Source of the DNA: Prevotella sp.
GTDB lineage: Bacteria; Bacteroidota; Bacteroidia; Bacteroidales; Bacteroidaceae
NCBI GenBank assembly: GCA_017524385.1
Contig: JAFWSS010000001.1
Span: forward strand, 1-63,424
Direction of reading: 5' to 3'
Length of the DNA: 63,424 bases
In this document: positions 49,601 to 57,253 of the stretch, piece after piece
Numbering within the stretch: the stretch's first letter is position 1
How the letters are laid out: every line of letters starts with the position of its first letter
The notes under the pieces: model-generated
Seen by the model: only the letters and a program-made list of their open reading frames with translations
What the model was told of the DNA's origin: nothing
Databases searched by the model: none
Translations under genes and position numbers: made by a program

Positions 49601-51860
49601 AGCTGTTTGGTTGTCCTGTCAGCGGAGTTGACCACGTCAGCAATGCCGTTGTGCTGTCCAAAGAGGCCACGGATCTTTCAATAGGATAGAGACAGTGAGG
49701 CTCCACGACTGCAATATTGTCGATAGCGAAAGGTTGGTTCTGGTAATGGTAGGAATCGGAACTTCTGTAGAAGAGGAAATAGAGTCGTTGCAATCCCCGC
49801 TGTGTGGAGTCTAACATGTAATAAGCTGATTTCCATTCGTTATATGCAGTGGCTAATGAACTCCCAAGCTGTACGGCATTTTCTGGGACATTATTTCCGG
49901 AAGGCAAAGTAGAAGGTGGTCCCATGAACACTCTAGCGGAGTTGGCTGGGACGTGCGCATTCCGGTAATCAAAAGTGAGCAGTACATCGTTGAGGGTGGA
50001 GTCGATGTATATGTCGCGATAGGCCCAAACGGAGAAAGAACTGGGCGGTGAGTAGTTGTTGTGCTCTCCATTGTCGTTGGTAATATACATACCCATTTCG
50101 CCTGAGGTGTGCGCGGCCGTGCCGATGCACCACTTGTTAACGCCGGTGCCGTTGACAAACTGCCAGTTGTTGTTCTCAACAGCATCCTCAAATCCGCAAT
50201 GGAAGGGGACATGGGCAATGGATATCTGCGTATGGAACATCGTTTCAGAACTCCATGCACTCTGCTCTGTGGCCGAACAGCGTGTCCTCACCATCCACAG
50301 GTATTCGCTGAAAGACTGCAATGCCGGAAGGACACAGAACGTGTCCATAGTCGTTATTGTCAGATAGTTGGTGTCAGACTCCAAGTGGTAGGCCACCTCG
50401 TAGCCTGCGGTTGCGCCTGGTACGGCATTCCACGACACGATGGCCGAAGAATCCGTTACAGAGATGGTTGCCATCTCAACAGGAACGCCACAATCCGAAG
50501 CCTCCACACGGAGATTGTCGATGGCGGCGGGCGGATTTGTACCGTCGGAAGCGTTGTTTACCCAAAGGAAGTAAAGTCGCTGGTTTCCCGCGAAGGAGGA
50601 ATCCACCGTGAAACTAAAGTGCCGCCATGCATTAACCATGCTCAAGGCGTCGCCTAACTGTGTTGTCCCTGCTGGTGCTGCGGAACCAGCAGGGGTGGTT
50701 TGCGGACCCAAAAACATCTTGACATAATCCTGACCGCTTTGTCCCATTCCTTTGTAATCGAAGGAGATTTGGTATTGCGAGTGTCCGGGGGCGAACTGAA
50801 TGTCGCGGTAAGCCCAGGCCACAGACGATTGGGTGAGCGTATAGGCGTTGCTTTCACCGCCGTCATTGGAGATGTAAAGAGATGTTTCGCCGTTTCGTGC
50901 CACGGCTTCCCCAATATGCCACTGGTTGGTGGAGTTTTGAGCGAAACCCCATTCCAAGTTCTCGGCGTTATCTTCAAAACCGCACTGATATGGCAGAGTA
51001 GCAGGATGTTGCAGCGTTGTGAACGTGTTGACCGTACTCCAATTGCTCATTCCGGCAGTGTCGCAGTGGGAGCGCACTTTCCATTCGTAATCGGTGGAAA
51101 TCTGAAGTCCTGTCAGGGTCAGGAAAGTATCTGTGGCCGTCACCTCCGTGAAGACGGTGTCAGAAGCTTTCTTGTAAGCTACCGTATAGGACGAAGCGGG
51201 CAGAATAGGGTCAGCATTCCACGTCAGCAGTACGGTTTCCACGCTTGTGTTACTCGCGTGTGTGTATATGGGCGCGAAACAGCCGCTTTCGTAGGTGAAA
51301 GTGGTTTGCGGCAAGAATGCTGCACCGTATGTATATGTCGAAACGGATGTGGTATAAGTAATATAGGAGAGTTGGGCGGTCTGTGTTGCCCCGTAGAAAT
51401 AGGAGTCTTTCCACGTAGTCCCGACGGGATTCTCGAATTCTATCAGCAAGTTCCCACCGGTATATGGAAACGGCTCATCCAGCGTGATCACCATGGTTGA
51501 CTCCGAAATGCAACTCGACAACGTGCCGGTCCAAACCGTCGTGACCGATGCATTGTCATAGCCGTTTTGCAGGTCGGAGGCGGTGGTGATGCCCATGCGG
51601 ACCATCTGAGTGCCTCCCCATGCACCCGAGGGCAGCGAGGAGAAGTAGTAGGTCAGCCCAGTGATGTGCGAGCCCACCATGTCGGTCAGCAAATTGGCAG
51701 GATACAGCACGTGTGATTTCTGCGGCACATCCATATAATATCCATATACAGGGATGTATCGGTCGGTAGCCGTGTTGCCACCTGCAACGGTGAGGGTCTG
51801 TGCGTTCAGCCCTGCCACCAGCGTCGCTAAAATAACGAATAAGGAAATGAGGTTTTTCAT
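40695..51860 (-). CDS. Giant T9SS-exported surface protein with 13 fibronectin-III/jelly-roll pairs
   Basis: A 3721-residue protein encoded by one uninterrupted 11.2-kb frame. A signal peptide (MKNLISLFVILATLVAGLNA) is followed by a unique N-terminal domain (about 21-190). Thirteen fibronectin-III domains then alternate with 13 MAM/choice-of-anchor-J-like jelly-rolls. The first ten jelly-rolls open LPYxCxFED and contain AYRDIYF and PPAAIDNI; the last three open LPYxExFD. Each unit of about 260 residues has regularly placed Cys. The C-terminus (about 3637-3721) is a type A T9SS tail (LLHLYPNPTTGKCIV... ASGVYFVRV). It is probably a long adhesin or glycan-binding filament; ligands are unknown. 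It has its own promoter, with a heptad-repeat leader, immediately after a related gene. Confidence 0.9.
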   Translation of the reverse strand: MKNLISLFVILATLVAGLNAQTLTVAGGNTATDRYIPVYGYYMDVPQKSHVLYPANLLTDMVGSHITGLTYYFSSLPSGAWGGTQMVRMGITTASDLQNGYDNASVTTVWTGTLSSCISESTMVITLDEPFPYTGGNLLIEFENPVGTTWKDSYFYGATQTAQLSYITYTTSVSTYTYGAAFLPQTTFTYESGCFAPIYTHASNTSVETVLLTWNADPILPASSYTVAYKKASDTVFTEVTATDTFLTLTGLQISTDYEWKVRSHCDTAGMSNWSTVNTFTTLQHPATLPYQCGFEDNAENLEWGFAQNSTNQWHIGEAVARNGETSLYISNDGGESNAYTLTQSSVAWAYRDIQFAPGHSQYQISFDYKGMGQSGQDYVKMFLGPQTTPAGSAAPAGTTQLGDALSMVNAWRHFSFTVDSSFAGNQRLYFLWVNNASDGTNPPAAIDNLRVEASDCGVPVEMATISVTDSSAIVSWNAVPGATAGYEVAYHLESDTNYLTITTMDTFCVLPALQSFSEYLWMVRTRCSATEQSAWSSETMFHTQISIAHVPFHCGFEDAVENNNWQFVNGTGVNKWCIGTAAHTSGEMGMYITNDNGEHNNYSPPSSFSVWAYRDIYIDSTLNDVLLTFDYRNAHVPANSARVFMGPPSTLPSGNNVPENAVQLGSSLATAYNEWKSAYYMLDSTQRGLQRLYFLFYRSSDSYHYQNQPFAIDNIAVVEPHCLYPIERSVASLDSTTALLTWSTPLTGQPNSYTVAYKQKNETDFTSVTVTDTFVMLTELEYSTHYVWKVRSNCSASEVGDWSPELSFLSAPIVYPLPYCCSFEDSTDNAQWQFIASDTNTQWYIGQAINNGGTSSLYVSSDDGTTSSCYHPDYYSVYTLAYRDLYFHRATEYLISFDVKESRCDYSSLKLIIGRPAIQESINYNNGIPSENSFIHFFNSQYYQAPDSVWQHYEFIVDSSYYGAERIYFSWEDYGYYTCDPTAAVDNFCVSATTCGRPGSLQNVTVTDTLAELSWQPFDNQTAESYTVAYREETDTVFTEMVVTDTSCIIGGLQPLTEYVWKVRANCSASEYSFWSDESDFFTDQLHVGLPYFCDFEDAVENSNWQIVTDWESENNQVYIGNAVAHGGQNSLYISNDGGLTNSYISDGGEPYAFREIYFTPGFSKYQIDFDVKGGGSMQGFMQVFLNYDAVSGFLSEAPFWTHHCIMVDSTFAGLQQLRIDFRFNTSLNPAGAIDNISIKGISHSIPEQLATTDITAHAARLTWQPDTVEVPQGYILAYRAETDSAYTETLLSASDTAFQLSNLTASSWYAWKLKAQYAGNVWSDWSSEKAFQTLAQIPYFCDFEDDAENACWTIRNGEDCEIGDYWASFSYDYQNRWYIGTLADASDNTLLYISSDGGVSNTYDFQHNAYVWAYRDIYLEPGYSQYQLSLDFKGVGQEGQDYVKLFLDTPASPIFDIYDATIPLTQIGETLNLTEQWTHKSFTVDSTHAGVQRLYILWNNDYNSGTNPPAAIDNISITVSTCGVPANLATQAQDTTTTLSWAPSAGSPLSYTLAYKKLDDSLYVEMSVQNTTCVLTGLLPETTYTWKIRANCTDNEQSEWSGDMFFTTTQMLNHLPYVCAFDNTAENSQWTMVNGEAENQWVIGNATGYGDNSALYISNDNGTTNAYTITETASVWAYRDVFFDNGHTEYQLSFDFKGMGHSNTDYMKVFVGSPAVPSGTATPAGAVQLGTTLSSVNDWTHYAFTLDSTYSGVQRIYFLWVNNNSIGLQPPAAVDNLAILGLTCVTPSEPVVTDMTDNTVTLSWSPNPVGTAASYTVSVRQAESTTTSEYTTTDTFLTISGLTPSAAYFCKVRANCSANDHSGWTSDLSVQMPATIPYLCDFENANERNAWQTVNGNYINQWYIGNAVNNGGDYSIYISNDGGVSYAFSQSYSTANFSYVWAYRDIYFDPSDSVYTLSFDFRGVGGTDWRYLSYANVYIGTPTIPNGSTVPDDLTALETGLCGMSAWTTKTYTLDHTYSGLQRLYFFWSNTGYYVANPPAAIDNINIEGTPCTNVPSELTAQVMDTLANLLWSMPNGSSESYTVAYKLQYDTAFTFITVQDEHLTIGNLTPLTTYVWKVRANCTATDHSQWSAESTFQTPAITARLPYVCDFEDADENSRWTFVNGSYANKWHIGNAVNNGGNSSLYVSNENGATNTYSTTYSMIWAYRDVYLDPSYTDYVISFDCRAFGELYNNNPVDYAKVFLGPPTTPTVTPVSSNIIVPDGATQMGDVIYLDSTWHNVTINLDTAFSGLQRIYILWRSDVSMGTNPPAAFDNISITPEGCGIPRHLTANQVSENDAVLSWSAVYQADSYTVAYRRQSDNTYSYVTANSNQVTLTNLQPKTNYIVKVRTNCDTMQGVWSNEFQFSTTTLPYFCGFEEADENVCWIIDDGMNNHKWYIGHAAHCDGDSALYVSNNNGVSNTFSDNVNAQTWAYRDIYFDPQYSEYLMEFDIRSYGYPGASADYVRVFLGPPTTPSGNYTPANAEVIGDFYGMANWNHFRFVINGSHAGMQRLYFLWTQQIVGTNNNLPGAVDNISIVGSPCSIPTELTVSDLADVTAVVSWSPGACGITNDYTVGYRMSSDTGWYELSTTDTFLLLQNLQSSTQYTWRVRKSCVPSFASQWSDVSTFFTEATEAQLPYFCGFEESDENRDWRLLGVGDNRWYIGQAAQQTGQHALYVSNDNGATNAYNVYGSMSNSWAYRDIYFTPGYSEYQIAFDFRGLGQSGDDRTRIFLGSPVPVEPNATYSITIPSGLEELGNGLYTDAAWTSHSFTVDSTHAGHQRLYFLWSNGYYEGTNPPGAVDNIMIYGGSCAAPHTLTVTATSTTSISISFTPADTSDQNWEAVIVEDGQTLDTTQIVALTNIAYTFNNLHKDRLYTIYVRTNCGNSKSAWCSTSQRTDCGTITDIPYMESFDTYGTGSNLDGYSAFPRCWSRLYSSYIVAPYPFIFPNGYYSSPGSLYFQPSNGHNVAITPEFDSSIPMNTLQASFKFKANTTAPNSILVVGVMTDPNDFSTFTPVDTVFPNPYALTSWIDRTVSLASYTGNGHYLAFMQENFSNPLTPVSMDNLTVEYLSACPLPTNVTAEPITHDSVLVDWQPGGSETAWRVVVVPNGNGPESGTPVQTGTHPIVIGGLADNTMYDVFVQSDCGSSSSSWCTPTTFMTTCAPVVDLPYSENFDDYPWMSTYIVRPDCWIFPVTYAECPRIDWNTYGYYGMESKALLFHSDTSTTATAVTQPFGVDIHSLRAQFRLSADHEYIAGCMEVGVMSDPYDLSTFESVQVISIAHFDTWQDVTVDFRNTAMTGTNRHIAFRQVGLHSSNMAMWLDDLIVYQADDCDAPSGLTAHDLTSTSATISFEPSQSSASQWEYVACAPGVSPSTQTPVATANTSFVVDNLTPGQTYRIFVRTVCGSNSHSGWSEPLEITPDCGIISQLPYTETFDTYGTDSKAAFPDCWRRILTPASYSYYPIVSSEVSASGVGSMLFLANSFSDDWAITPAFAPNLSFDSIQLDFSYFQEAGAVPGWDTMFIGVMSSPYDAASFVPVDTITLQSWGVWEPHSVLLDHHNGDGRYVSFRYHCPAYLGKVFIDDVVFSVRPDVGVPERDIDQLLHLYPNPTTGKCIVRNEQDLIEQLEVYDMYGKRLEQHFVRDYQTVIDLSTRASGVYFVRVTTEQGTVTKRVVKR

Positions 51861-51875
51861 AATAATATGGGTTTT

Positions 51876-51938
51876 CTAAGTTTCAAGTTTCAAGTTTCAG
51901 GATTCAAGGATCAAGGTTCAAAGTTCAAGGTTCAAAGT
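51876..51938. repeat. Heptad tandem array (CTTGAAM on the minus strand) in the giant gene's leader
   Basis: Nine consecutive 7-bp units on the minus strand (TTTGAAC, CTTGAAC, TTTGAAC, CTTGATC, CTTGAAT, CCTGAAA, CTTGAAA, CTTGAAA, CTTAGAA). They fill nearly the whole predicted 5' untranslated leader between the promoter at 51947 and the start at 51860. Confidence 0.85.
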
Positions 51939-51946
51939 TTTGGGTG

Positions 51947-51954
51947 CAAAGATA
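51947..51954 (-). promoter_or_regulatory. Probable -7 box of the giant gene
   Basis: The complement reads TATCTTTG and abuts the stop codon of the upstream gene at 51955. No TTG lies at the ideal -33 position. Confidence 0.5.
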
Positions 51955-54900
51955 CTATTCTTTGATGAATTTCTTGGTGACCTTTATATCATCGCCCTTG
52001 ATTTGGATGAAATAAACGCCTGAGGCAAGATGCCCGAGAGGGATTCTCACACTCTTTCCCGCCATAGACATCTCTCTGACCTTTCGGCTTTGGCTGTCGT
52101 ACAACTCGATCTGGCAAGGCCCTGATTCCTCCTCCAAAATCACGTCGATATATTGTTTGGCAGGATTGGGTCGGATGGTGACGTGCTGGTCAAAACCACC
52201 GTATTCGGGCACCCAAGTGTCGTCGAGGGTGGTGAACGCCGTGGTGGTGTAGGCACTGCACATGGTATTGTTGTTCTTCCCATAAACCGATTTTACCCGA
52301 ACCTCGTATTCCGTGTTGGTTGCCAAACTGTCGAGGAGGACGGGATGCTCAAGAACTTCCATGCTGTCCGTCCATACGGATTTATGGGCCACTCTGTACT
52401 GTACCACCCAATGGTCTTCGCCATTTCCGTTGGTCCAATCCAGCACAGCCGAGTGCGTGGTAATATCACTGACATTCAGCTGGGTAGGTGAGGGAAAAGC
52501 ATTCGGGATAAGCTCCACTTTCACATTTTCGATGGCGGCATTTGTCCATCCCGTAACGGTGTCATACGTTCGGAATGCAATATAGTAGTTGCTGTCAGCA
52601 ACAAGGCCGAGCGTACTGTAATCAATGGTCAGGGTCGTGAAATTGCTTATGTTGTTCGGTCTCGGGCAGAATTGTACTTCATGATAGGTGTTCCCGTCAG
52701 AAGGGTCGGTCATATAGCCCACCGAAAGAGTTGGACGATAGGTTGCATATTTGTAGGAGAACGTCAGCTTTAGGAAACGAAGATGTTCGGCAAATTCAGG
52801 AAGAACCGCATACATCGGCGTGACCTTGCTGTCCACGAGGTGCAGACTGTTGCCCCAAACAATCAGGTTGCTACTACTAGACAAAAAAGCGGCGGGAAGT
52901 ACCCCGGGAGGGCAACCGACAAGAACATGGAGATTGAGAAAAGACCAGCAGTCCGGATAGGAGATATATGGATAATCCATCGGTGGAAAATACGATGTGG
53001 AGACCTCGGTTGTGTAGCTGTCGAAAGATTCCTGATAAGGCCCGCTGACAACAGACATTGGGTAACAACGAGTGAAAATGTAGCCGAGCGGACTCCATTC
53101 GCTGTGCTCTCCAGGAGAGCATATTGCCCGCACATAGAAACCATAGAAGGTGCCTTCATCCAGTCCTGTCAACTCGAACGGGTTTGTATTTACCACACAG
53201 ACATTTGTTGTTGAATCCGGGTTGAAGTCTTCTGTGCCGTAGGCTATCTCCCATGCCTGCTCATCATTGGCTGGCATCCACCATAGCGTTGCCGAATGCT
53301 GGGATATGTTGGTGACCCGTAAATCGGACGGGGCAAGACATGAGGGGGCCTCTTCCAGCACCAAATCGTCCAAATCAATGAAGAAATCGTATTCTCCCTC
53401 ATAATCGAAAATAATGGCAATATAAGTGCCTGAGCCCTGATAATGGTCAAAAAAGATATCCATCCGATTGACGGCTTGTGACTCAACGGTTTGGACTGTA
53501 TCCACCGGAACAAAGGTCGAGATGTCACCGGGATCGGACATCACCCCCACAATCAAACTGGAATAGCCGCTGCTTGTGCGCATCATGAACGATAGCCGCA
53601 GATTGTTGACAGAATAATCGGAAGGAACTTCGGGAAGTATGGCCAAAGCATCTGTGGAGTTGACACCCTCAAAACGTAGAACGTAACCTCCGTCATCCCA
53701 AGAGCTATTGTTACTCAAAAATGGACTATGTATGCCTGTCTCGGGAGCAGGAAACGACCAACATTCAAACTTGCTGCCACCAGCCACGTCGAATGTCTCC
53801 ACGTATGGCAGAACAAGAGGGGAGCATTCTGTCCTGAACTTTAATTCAGCCCAAGAAGAGTGATAACCATTGCTGCAGACACCGCGAATATAAAGGGTGT
53901 AATAGGTGTTTTCAGATAGTCCGGAGAGCGTGACAGACGTGTTTGAGGTAATGAGAGCGGAAAGGGAATCCTCCGGGAAACTGTCGCCTTCCAAAACAAC
54001 ATACTCCCAAGTGGTAATATCATTCAAGGCAGGGGAAAAGGAGATGATGGCATTGTGATCGTCCACAAAATCCAACGTAAGGTCAGTCGGTCGGACGCAA
54101 TGGTAAGGGATGATCTCCACGTGGTCGATAACCGCTCCCGGCGGATTCGACGGATACGAGGCATTGCGCCAGAGAAAATAGAGACGCTGCATGGTGTTGT
54201 CGTATTCGCTCCCAAATACGTAACGATCTGTTTTCCAGTTGTCCTGAAGCACATACTTTCCTAACAGCTCTGCACCGTCGGGATAAAGAATGTCATTTTG
54301 GGAAACAGGTATCGGAGTGGGTTCCCCAACGAGAGCCTGCATATATCCGTAATTGATGTTCCCTTGGCACAGCCACCTGAACTTAACCTCATATTCGGAG
54401 GCTCCTGAAAAGAAAAAGTCGCGATATGCCCACACCACAGACCGTGTGCTGCTGTAGGATGCATCAACACCGTAGTTGTTGGTTATAAACAGCAAAGAAT
54501 CGTTGTAACCGTTTGGTTTTCCGATATACCACCGATTGACAAAATTCCCGTTCTCCACTCGCCAAGCAGCGTTTTCATTTCCATTCTCAAAATCATGGAA
54601 ATAAGGGACTCCGGCTGGTTCGTGGGAGAAGGTGGTTACGGGAACAGACACCCATTCACTGTAACCCCAGCCGTTGTCACAGCGCGTTCGTGCAAAAAAT
54701 ACATAATTGCTGTCTGTGAGGTTTGTGAAAAGGTGATGTTTCTCATGCACGGTCACAATGCTATTGCCAACTGGATCAGTGAGGTAGTCTGGCACTAACG
54801 CCACCTGCCACTCATTCTCACCGTCCTCATCCTCCCAAGTCACGTAAATGGATGAGGGTGAAATGCCTGTCGCCATCAGATTTGTGGGCGTATGGCAGGT

Positions 54901-56919
54901 GAACGCGGTATCTATCGTCAAGTTGTCCATCTTGAAATAATTTGAGGAAGAATTCTGATATTTCAAAGCGATGTAATGTCCCGTCCCAGTGTAATTTTCG
55001 AAAAAAACCTCCCTTTGATGCCAATTCCACCAATTGACATCTGGAGTGTAAACTGTATCCACAGGTGTGAACGAAGAAAGATCTGTGGGGTTGTCCATCA
55101 CACCTACTATCAAAGAGGATGAATAGGAATTTTGCAGTTTCTTGCAGTAGAAGCTCATCTTGAGGTGGGAAATCAGCAGGTCGTCGGAAAGGCGCGGCAG
55201 AATGGCCACCTTGTACTCGTTGCTGGTGCTGTAGAACGTAAGACAACTGTCGCTGGTGCAATAAGGACCTGAATCAAGATAGGGACTCAGCTTTCGCCAG
55301 CAGTGTGGCAGCGGTCCCGAATTTTGCGCACCAAGATATATCGTATCTTCAGGGTTGTTGAAATCTTCAGTATAAGGTAAGTGGTCTATTTCATGGCAAC
55401 TTGTCCAAAATTCAAAGGGTTGGGCTGAACTGAGGTTTCCCGCACCGCAACCTGCTCTAATCCAGAGATGATGACAATGTCCCTCAGCAAGTGAGTCTAA
55501 CAAAAGAGGGTCTGTCGTGGCAATCCAGCCCTCATTAGCAGGCGGTGGGGCGGGTGTGGTGAAATCCGCAACAGGATAGTATGTCCAAAAACTTTCGTTT
55601 CCGCCTGGGACCCAGGTGATTTCGGCGGTATGCTCACTCACGGACGACAAGGTGATGTCGCTTACCGGACGACAAGGGGAATCCGTTGTTGAGAATGGCG
55701 ATTTCCAAACACTGTACAGACTGTCACCGCATTTCGATTGGAGTTCGATGCCGTATATGCTGTCTGGTGAGGGTGCATAGATCTTGTATGGCGAAGTAGC
55801 CGTGGAATCATAAGTCCAACCATTGTCTCCCAACAACCTATAACGCAACACCCAGACAGAATCATTCAACCCTGATGCCCAGTATATTGTTACGCTGTCG
55901 TTCGACCATTCGTGATGATAAATATTAGGTGGAGTGCAAGGAACGCTTTCGGAATGCGAACAAACCGTGAAACGCATATTGTTGCGGATGAAACCAGCTG
56001 TGGGAAGAAATGGTGCATTAGGATCCAAAGGTGAAGTGGTCACCCAACCCAATGAAACATTGTTGTTGGGTATCTGGTGGCATTTGAACGTGTGGTAGGC
56101 TTTGCTGTTGGTTGCTGTATCGACTGTTTTATCTAACACAAAGACAACCAGATTATGAATACCATCAAAATAGAATGGGGTGGAAAACTCAAAATAATTC
56201 CATCCTAACTGACAGTAAAAATCCCCCACATAAACTAAAGAAGCTTCAGTAAGAGGGGTAAAGTCAATGCTATTACGATAAACACTGTCTTCACGATGTG
56301 TCAAATAGATTTCCACATGATTTTTGGTATCTAAAGGATACGGGGATGCATACTGATAGGAGATGCCCGTGAGCAATACAGGGCTACCGTCAGGACTGAG
56401 TTCGCGGGCTCTGATAATCTCTTCACGGTAGGAGTGGAGGGCTCCCGATATCGGATAACTTGTTTCCAATTGGGGAGAGCCTGAAATGACAGTAGGGTTG
56501 GGATCTGTTTCCAAGCATTCCAGATAATGAAGCGTCCTAAAACATACCGATGATGACAATGTGGTGTCAAATCCACAGACATAGAACAAGTTGACACAAT
56601 AGCGAGTAGCTCTCTCTAATCCTGTCAACATCAAAAAGGTGTCAACAGCGACAACTTCCGTCCAGACAGGTTGTGCATCCGCCTTATACCGCACGATGTA
56701 GCTGTCGGGCAGATTAGCCGTGGGCGGTGACCAGATGACCATCGCCGATGAACCAGCCACAGAGGACACATGTAACGCGTTCGGGGAATCGCAATCGGAG
56801 AGGGAATTCGACAATGCAAATGGCAGACCTGTGCCACTCGTTTCCGCCTCCAACTTCTCTGTCGGCAGAGACAATGTGGCCATTAAAAGCAAACACCATA
56901 TTATACAAGACTTTTTCAT
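51955..56919 (-). CDS. T9SS-exported modular surface protein, fibronectin-III/jelly-roll
   Basis: A 1654-residue relative of the giant protein. A signal peptide (MKKSCIIWCLLLMATLSLPTEK) is followed by a first fibronectin-III domain. A beta-rich domain (about 150-325; SYPISGALHSYREEIIRA... NNMRFTV) follows, similar in placement to the giant protein's N-terminal domain. Seven fibronectin-III domains in total alternate with four jelly-rolls (openings LPYTEDFN, VPYFHDFEN, LPYVETFD and GPYQESFD). The C-terminal T9SS tail is VTIRPNPAKQYIDVIL... ASGVYFIQIKG with terminal KKFIKE. The ATG at 56919 is preferred over 56934 because it starts the signal peptide. It is transcribed divergently from the LytTR regulator. 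Confidence 0.88.
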   Translation of the reverse strand: MKKSCIIWCLLLMATLSLPTEKLEAETSGTGLPFALSNSLSDCDSPNALHVSSVAGSSAMVIWSPPTANLPDSYIVRYKADAQPVWTEVVAVDTFLMLTGLERATRYCVNLFYVCGFDTTLSSSVCFRTLHYLECLETDPNPTVISGSPQLETSYPISGALHSYREEIIRARELSPDGSPVLLTGISYQYASPYPLDTKNHVEIYLTHREDSVYRNSIDFTPLTEASLVYVGDFYCQLGWNYFEFSTPFYFDGIHNLVVFVLDKTVDTATNSKAYHTFKCHQIPNNNVSLGWVTTSPLDPNAPFLPTAGFIRNNMRFTVCSHSESVPCTPPNIYHHEWSNDSVTIYWASGLNDSVWVLRYRLLGDNGWTYDSTATSPYKIYAPSPDSIYGIELQSKCGDSLYSVWKSPFSTTDSPCRPVSDITLSSVSEHTAEITWVPGGNESFWTYYPVADFTTPAPPPANEGWIATTDPLLLDSLAEGHCHHLWIRAGCGAGNLSSAQPFEFWTSCHEIDHLPYTEDFNNPEDTIYLGAQNSGPLPHCWRKLSPYLDSGPYCTSDSCLTFYSTSNEYKVAILPRLSDDLLISHLKMSFYCKKLQNSYSSSLIVGVMDNPTDLSSFTPVDTVYTPDVNWWNWHQREVFFENYTGTGHYIALKYQNSSSNYFKMDNLTIDTAFTCHTPTNLMATGISPSSIYVTWEDEDGENEWQVALVPDYLTDPVGNSIVTVHEKHHLFTNLTDSNYVFFARTRCDNGWGYSEWVSVPVTTFSHEPAGVPYFHDFENGNENAAWRVENGNFVNRWYIGKPNGYNDSLLFITNNYGVDASYSSTRSVVWAYRDFFFSGASEYEVKFRWLCQGNINYGYMQALVGEPTPIPVSQNDILYPDGAELLGKYVLQDNWKTDRYVFGSEYDNTMQRLYFLWRNASYPSNPPGAVIDHVEIIPYHCVRPTDLTLDFVDDHNAIISFSPALNDITTWEYVVLEGDSFPEDSLSALITSNTSVTLSGLSENTYYTLYIRGVCSNGYHSSWAELKFRTECSPLVLPYVETFDVAGGSKFECWSFPAPETGIHSPFLSNNSSWDDGGYVLRFEGVNSTDALAILPEVPSDYSVNNLRLSFMMRTSSGYSSLIVGVMSDPGDISTFVPVDTVQTVESQAVNRMDIFFDHYQGSGTYIAIIFDYEGEYDFFIDLDDLVLEEAPSCLAPSDLRVTNISQHSATLWWMPANDEQAWEIAYGTEDFNPDSTTNVCVVNTNPFELTGLDEGTFYGFYVRAICSPGEHSEWSPLGYIFTRCYPMSVVSGPYQESFDSYTTEVSTSYFPPMDYPYISYPDCWSFLNLHVLVGCPPGVLPAAFLSSSSNLIVWGNSLHLVDSKVTPMYAVLPEFAEHLRFLKLTFSYKYATYRPTLSVGYMTDPSDGNTYHEVQFCPRPNNISNFTTLTIDYSTLGLVADSNYYIAFRTYDTVTGWTNAAIENVKVELIPNAFPSPTQLNVSDITTHSAVLDWTNGNGEDHWVVQYRVAHKSVWTDSMEVLEHPVLLDSLATNTEYEVRVKSVYGKNNNTMCSAYTTTAFTTLDDTWVPEYGGFDQHVTIRPNPAKQYIDVILEEESGPCQIELYDSQSRKVREMSMAGKSVRIPLGHLASGVYFIQIKGDDIKVTKKFIKE

Positions 56920-56953
56920 GACGAAATCATTCAATTATATCAGTTTCTGACGG

Positions 56954-56961
56954 CAAAAATA
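56954..56961 (-). promoter_or_regulatory. Probable -7 box of the 1654-residue T9SS protein gene
   Basis: The complement reads TATTTTTG (TAnnTTTG), 35 bp upstream of the start. The -33 position lacks a clear TTG, consistent with need for an activator. Confidence 0.5.
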
Positions 56962-56984
56962 CAATCTTTCGCAACACTTTTATA

Positions 56985-57014
56985 TCCCTCACATAAAAAA
57001 TATGTTCCCTCATA
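56985..57014 (-). promoter_or_regulatory. Paired RTGAGGGA motifs upstream of the T9SS gene promoter (candidate LytTR sites)
   Basis: On the minus strand GTGAGGGAT (around 56985-56992) and ATGAGGGAA (around 57006-57013) are direct repeats 21 bp apart. LytTR regulators usually bind two direct repeats spaced about two helical turns. The pair ends just upstream of the expected -33 region. Binding is inferred, not shown. Confidence 0.4.
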
Positions 57015-57114
57015 GTAAAAATGTGACCGATTTGCCAGTTTTGAACCAATATTTCGGGGGGGGTAAAAATCTGATTTTCAATATGTTAAATAAATGTCCG
57101 ATTTTTGTGCTGTT

Positions 57115-57145
57115 GTGAGGGCTTTAGAGGGCTTTTCTGTGAGGG
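57115..57145 (+). promoter_or_regulatory. Paired TGTGAGGG motifs upstream of the LytTR gene (candidate autoregulatory sites)
   Basis: GTGAGGG at 57115-57121 and 57139-57145, 24 bp apart, with AGAGGGC between, lie just upstream of the LytTR gene's promoter. They are in the opposite orientation to the pair near 57000, so each pair faces its own gene. The remaining intergenic sequence (57027-57114) shows only AT-rich DNA with a run of G. Confidence 0.4.
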
Positions 57146-57185
57146 AATGGGGCTGTTTTCCGGGGTTTTGTTTGGATTAATTCAC

Positions 57186-57193
57186 TATCTTTG
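57186..57193 (+). promoter_or_regulatory. Probable -7 box of the LytTR gene
   Basis: TATCTTTG is followed by a leader of about 55 nt to the ATG at 57254. TTTG occurs at 57167 and 57171 but too close for a -33 element. Confidence 0.55.
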
Positions 57194-57253
57194 CAGCGAC
57201 TTTCAGACCCGAAAACAAGAAGCATAATTATAAACAAATATGGATGTCCGATT

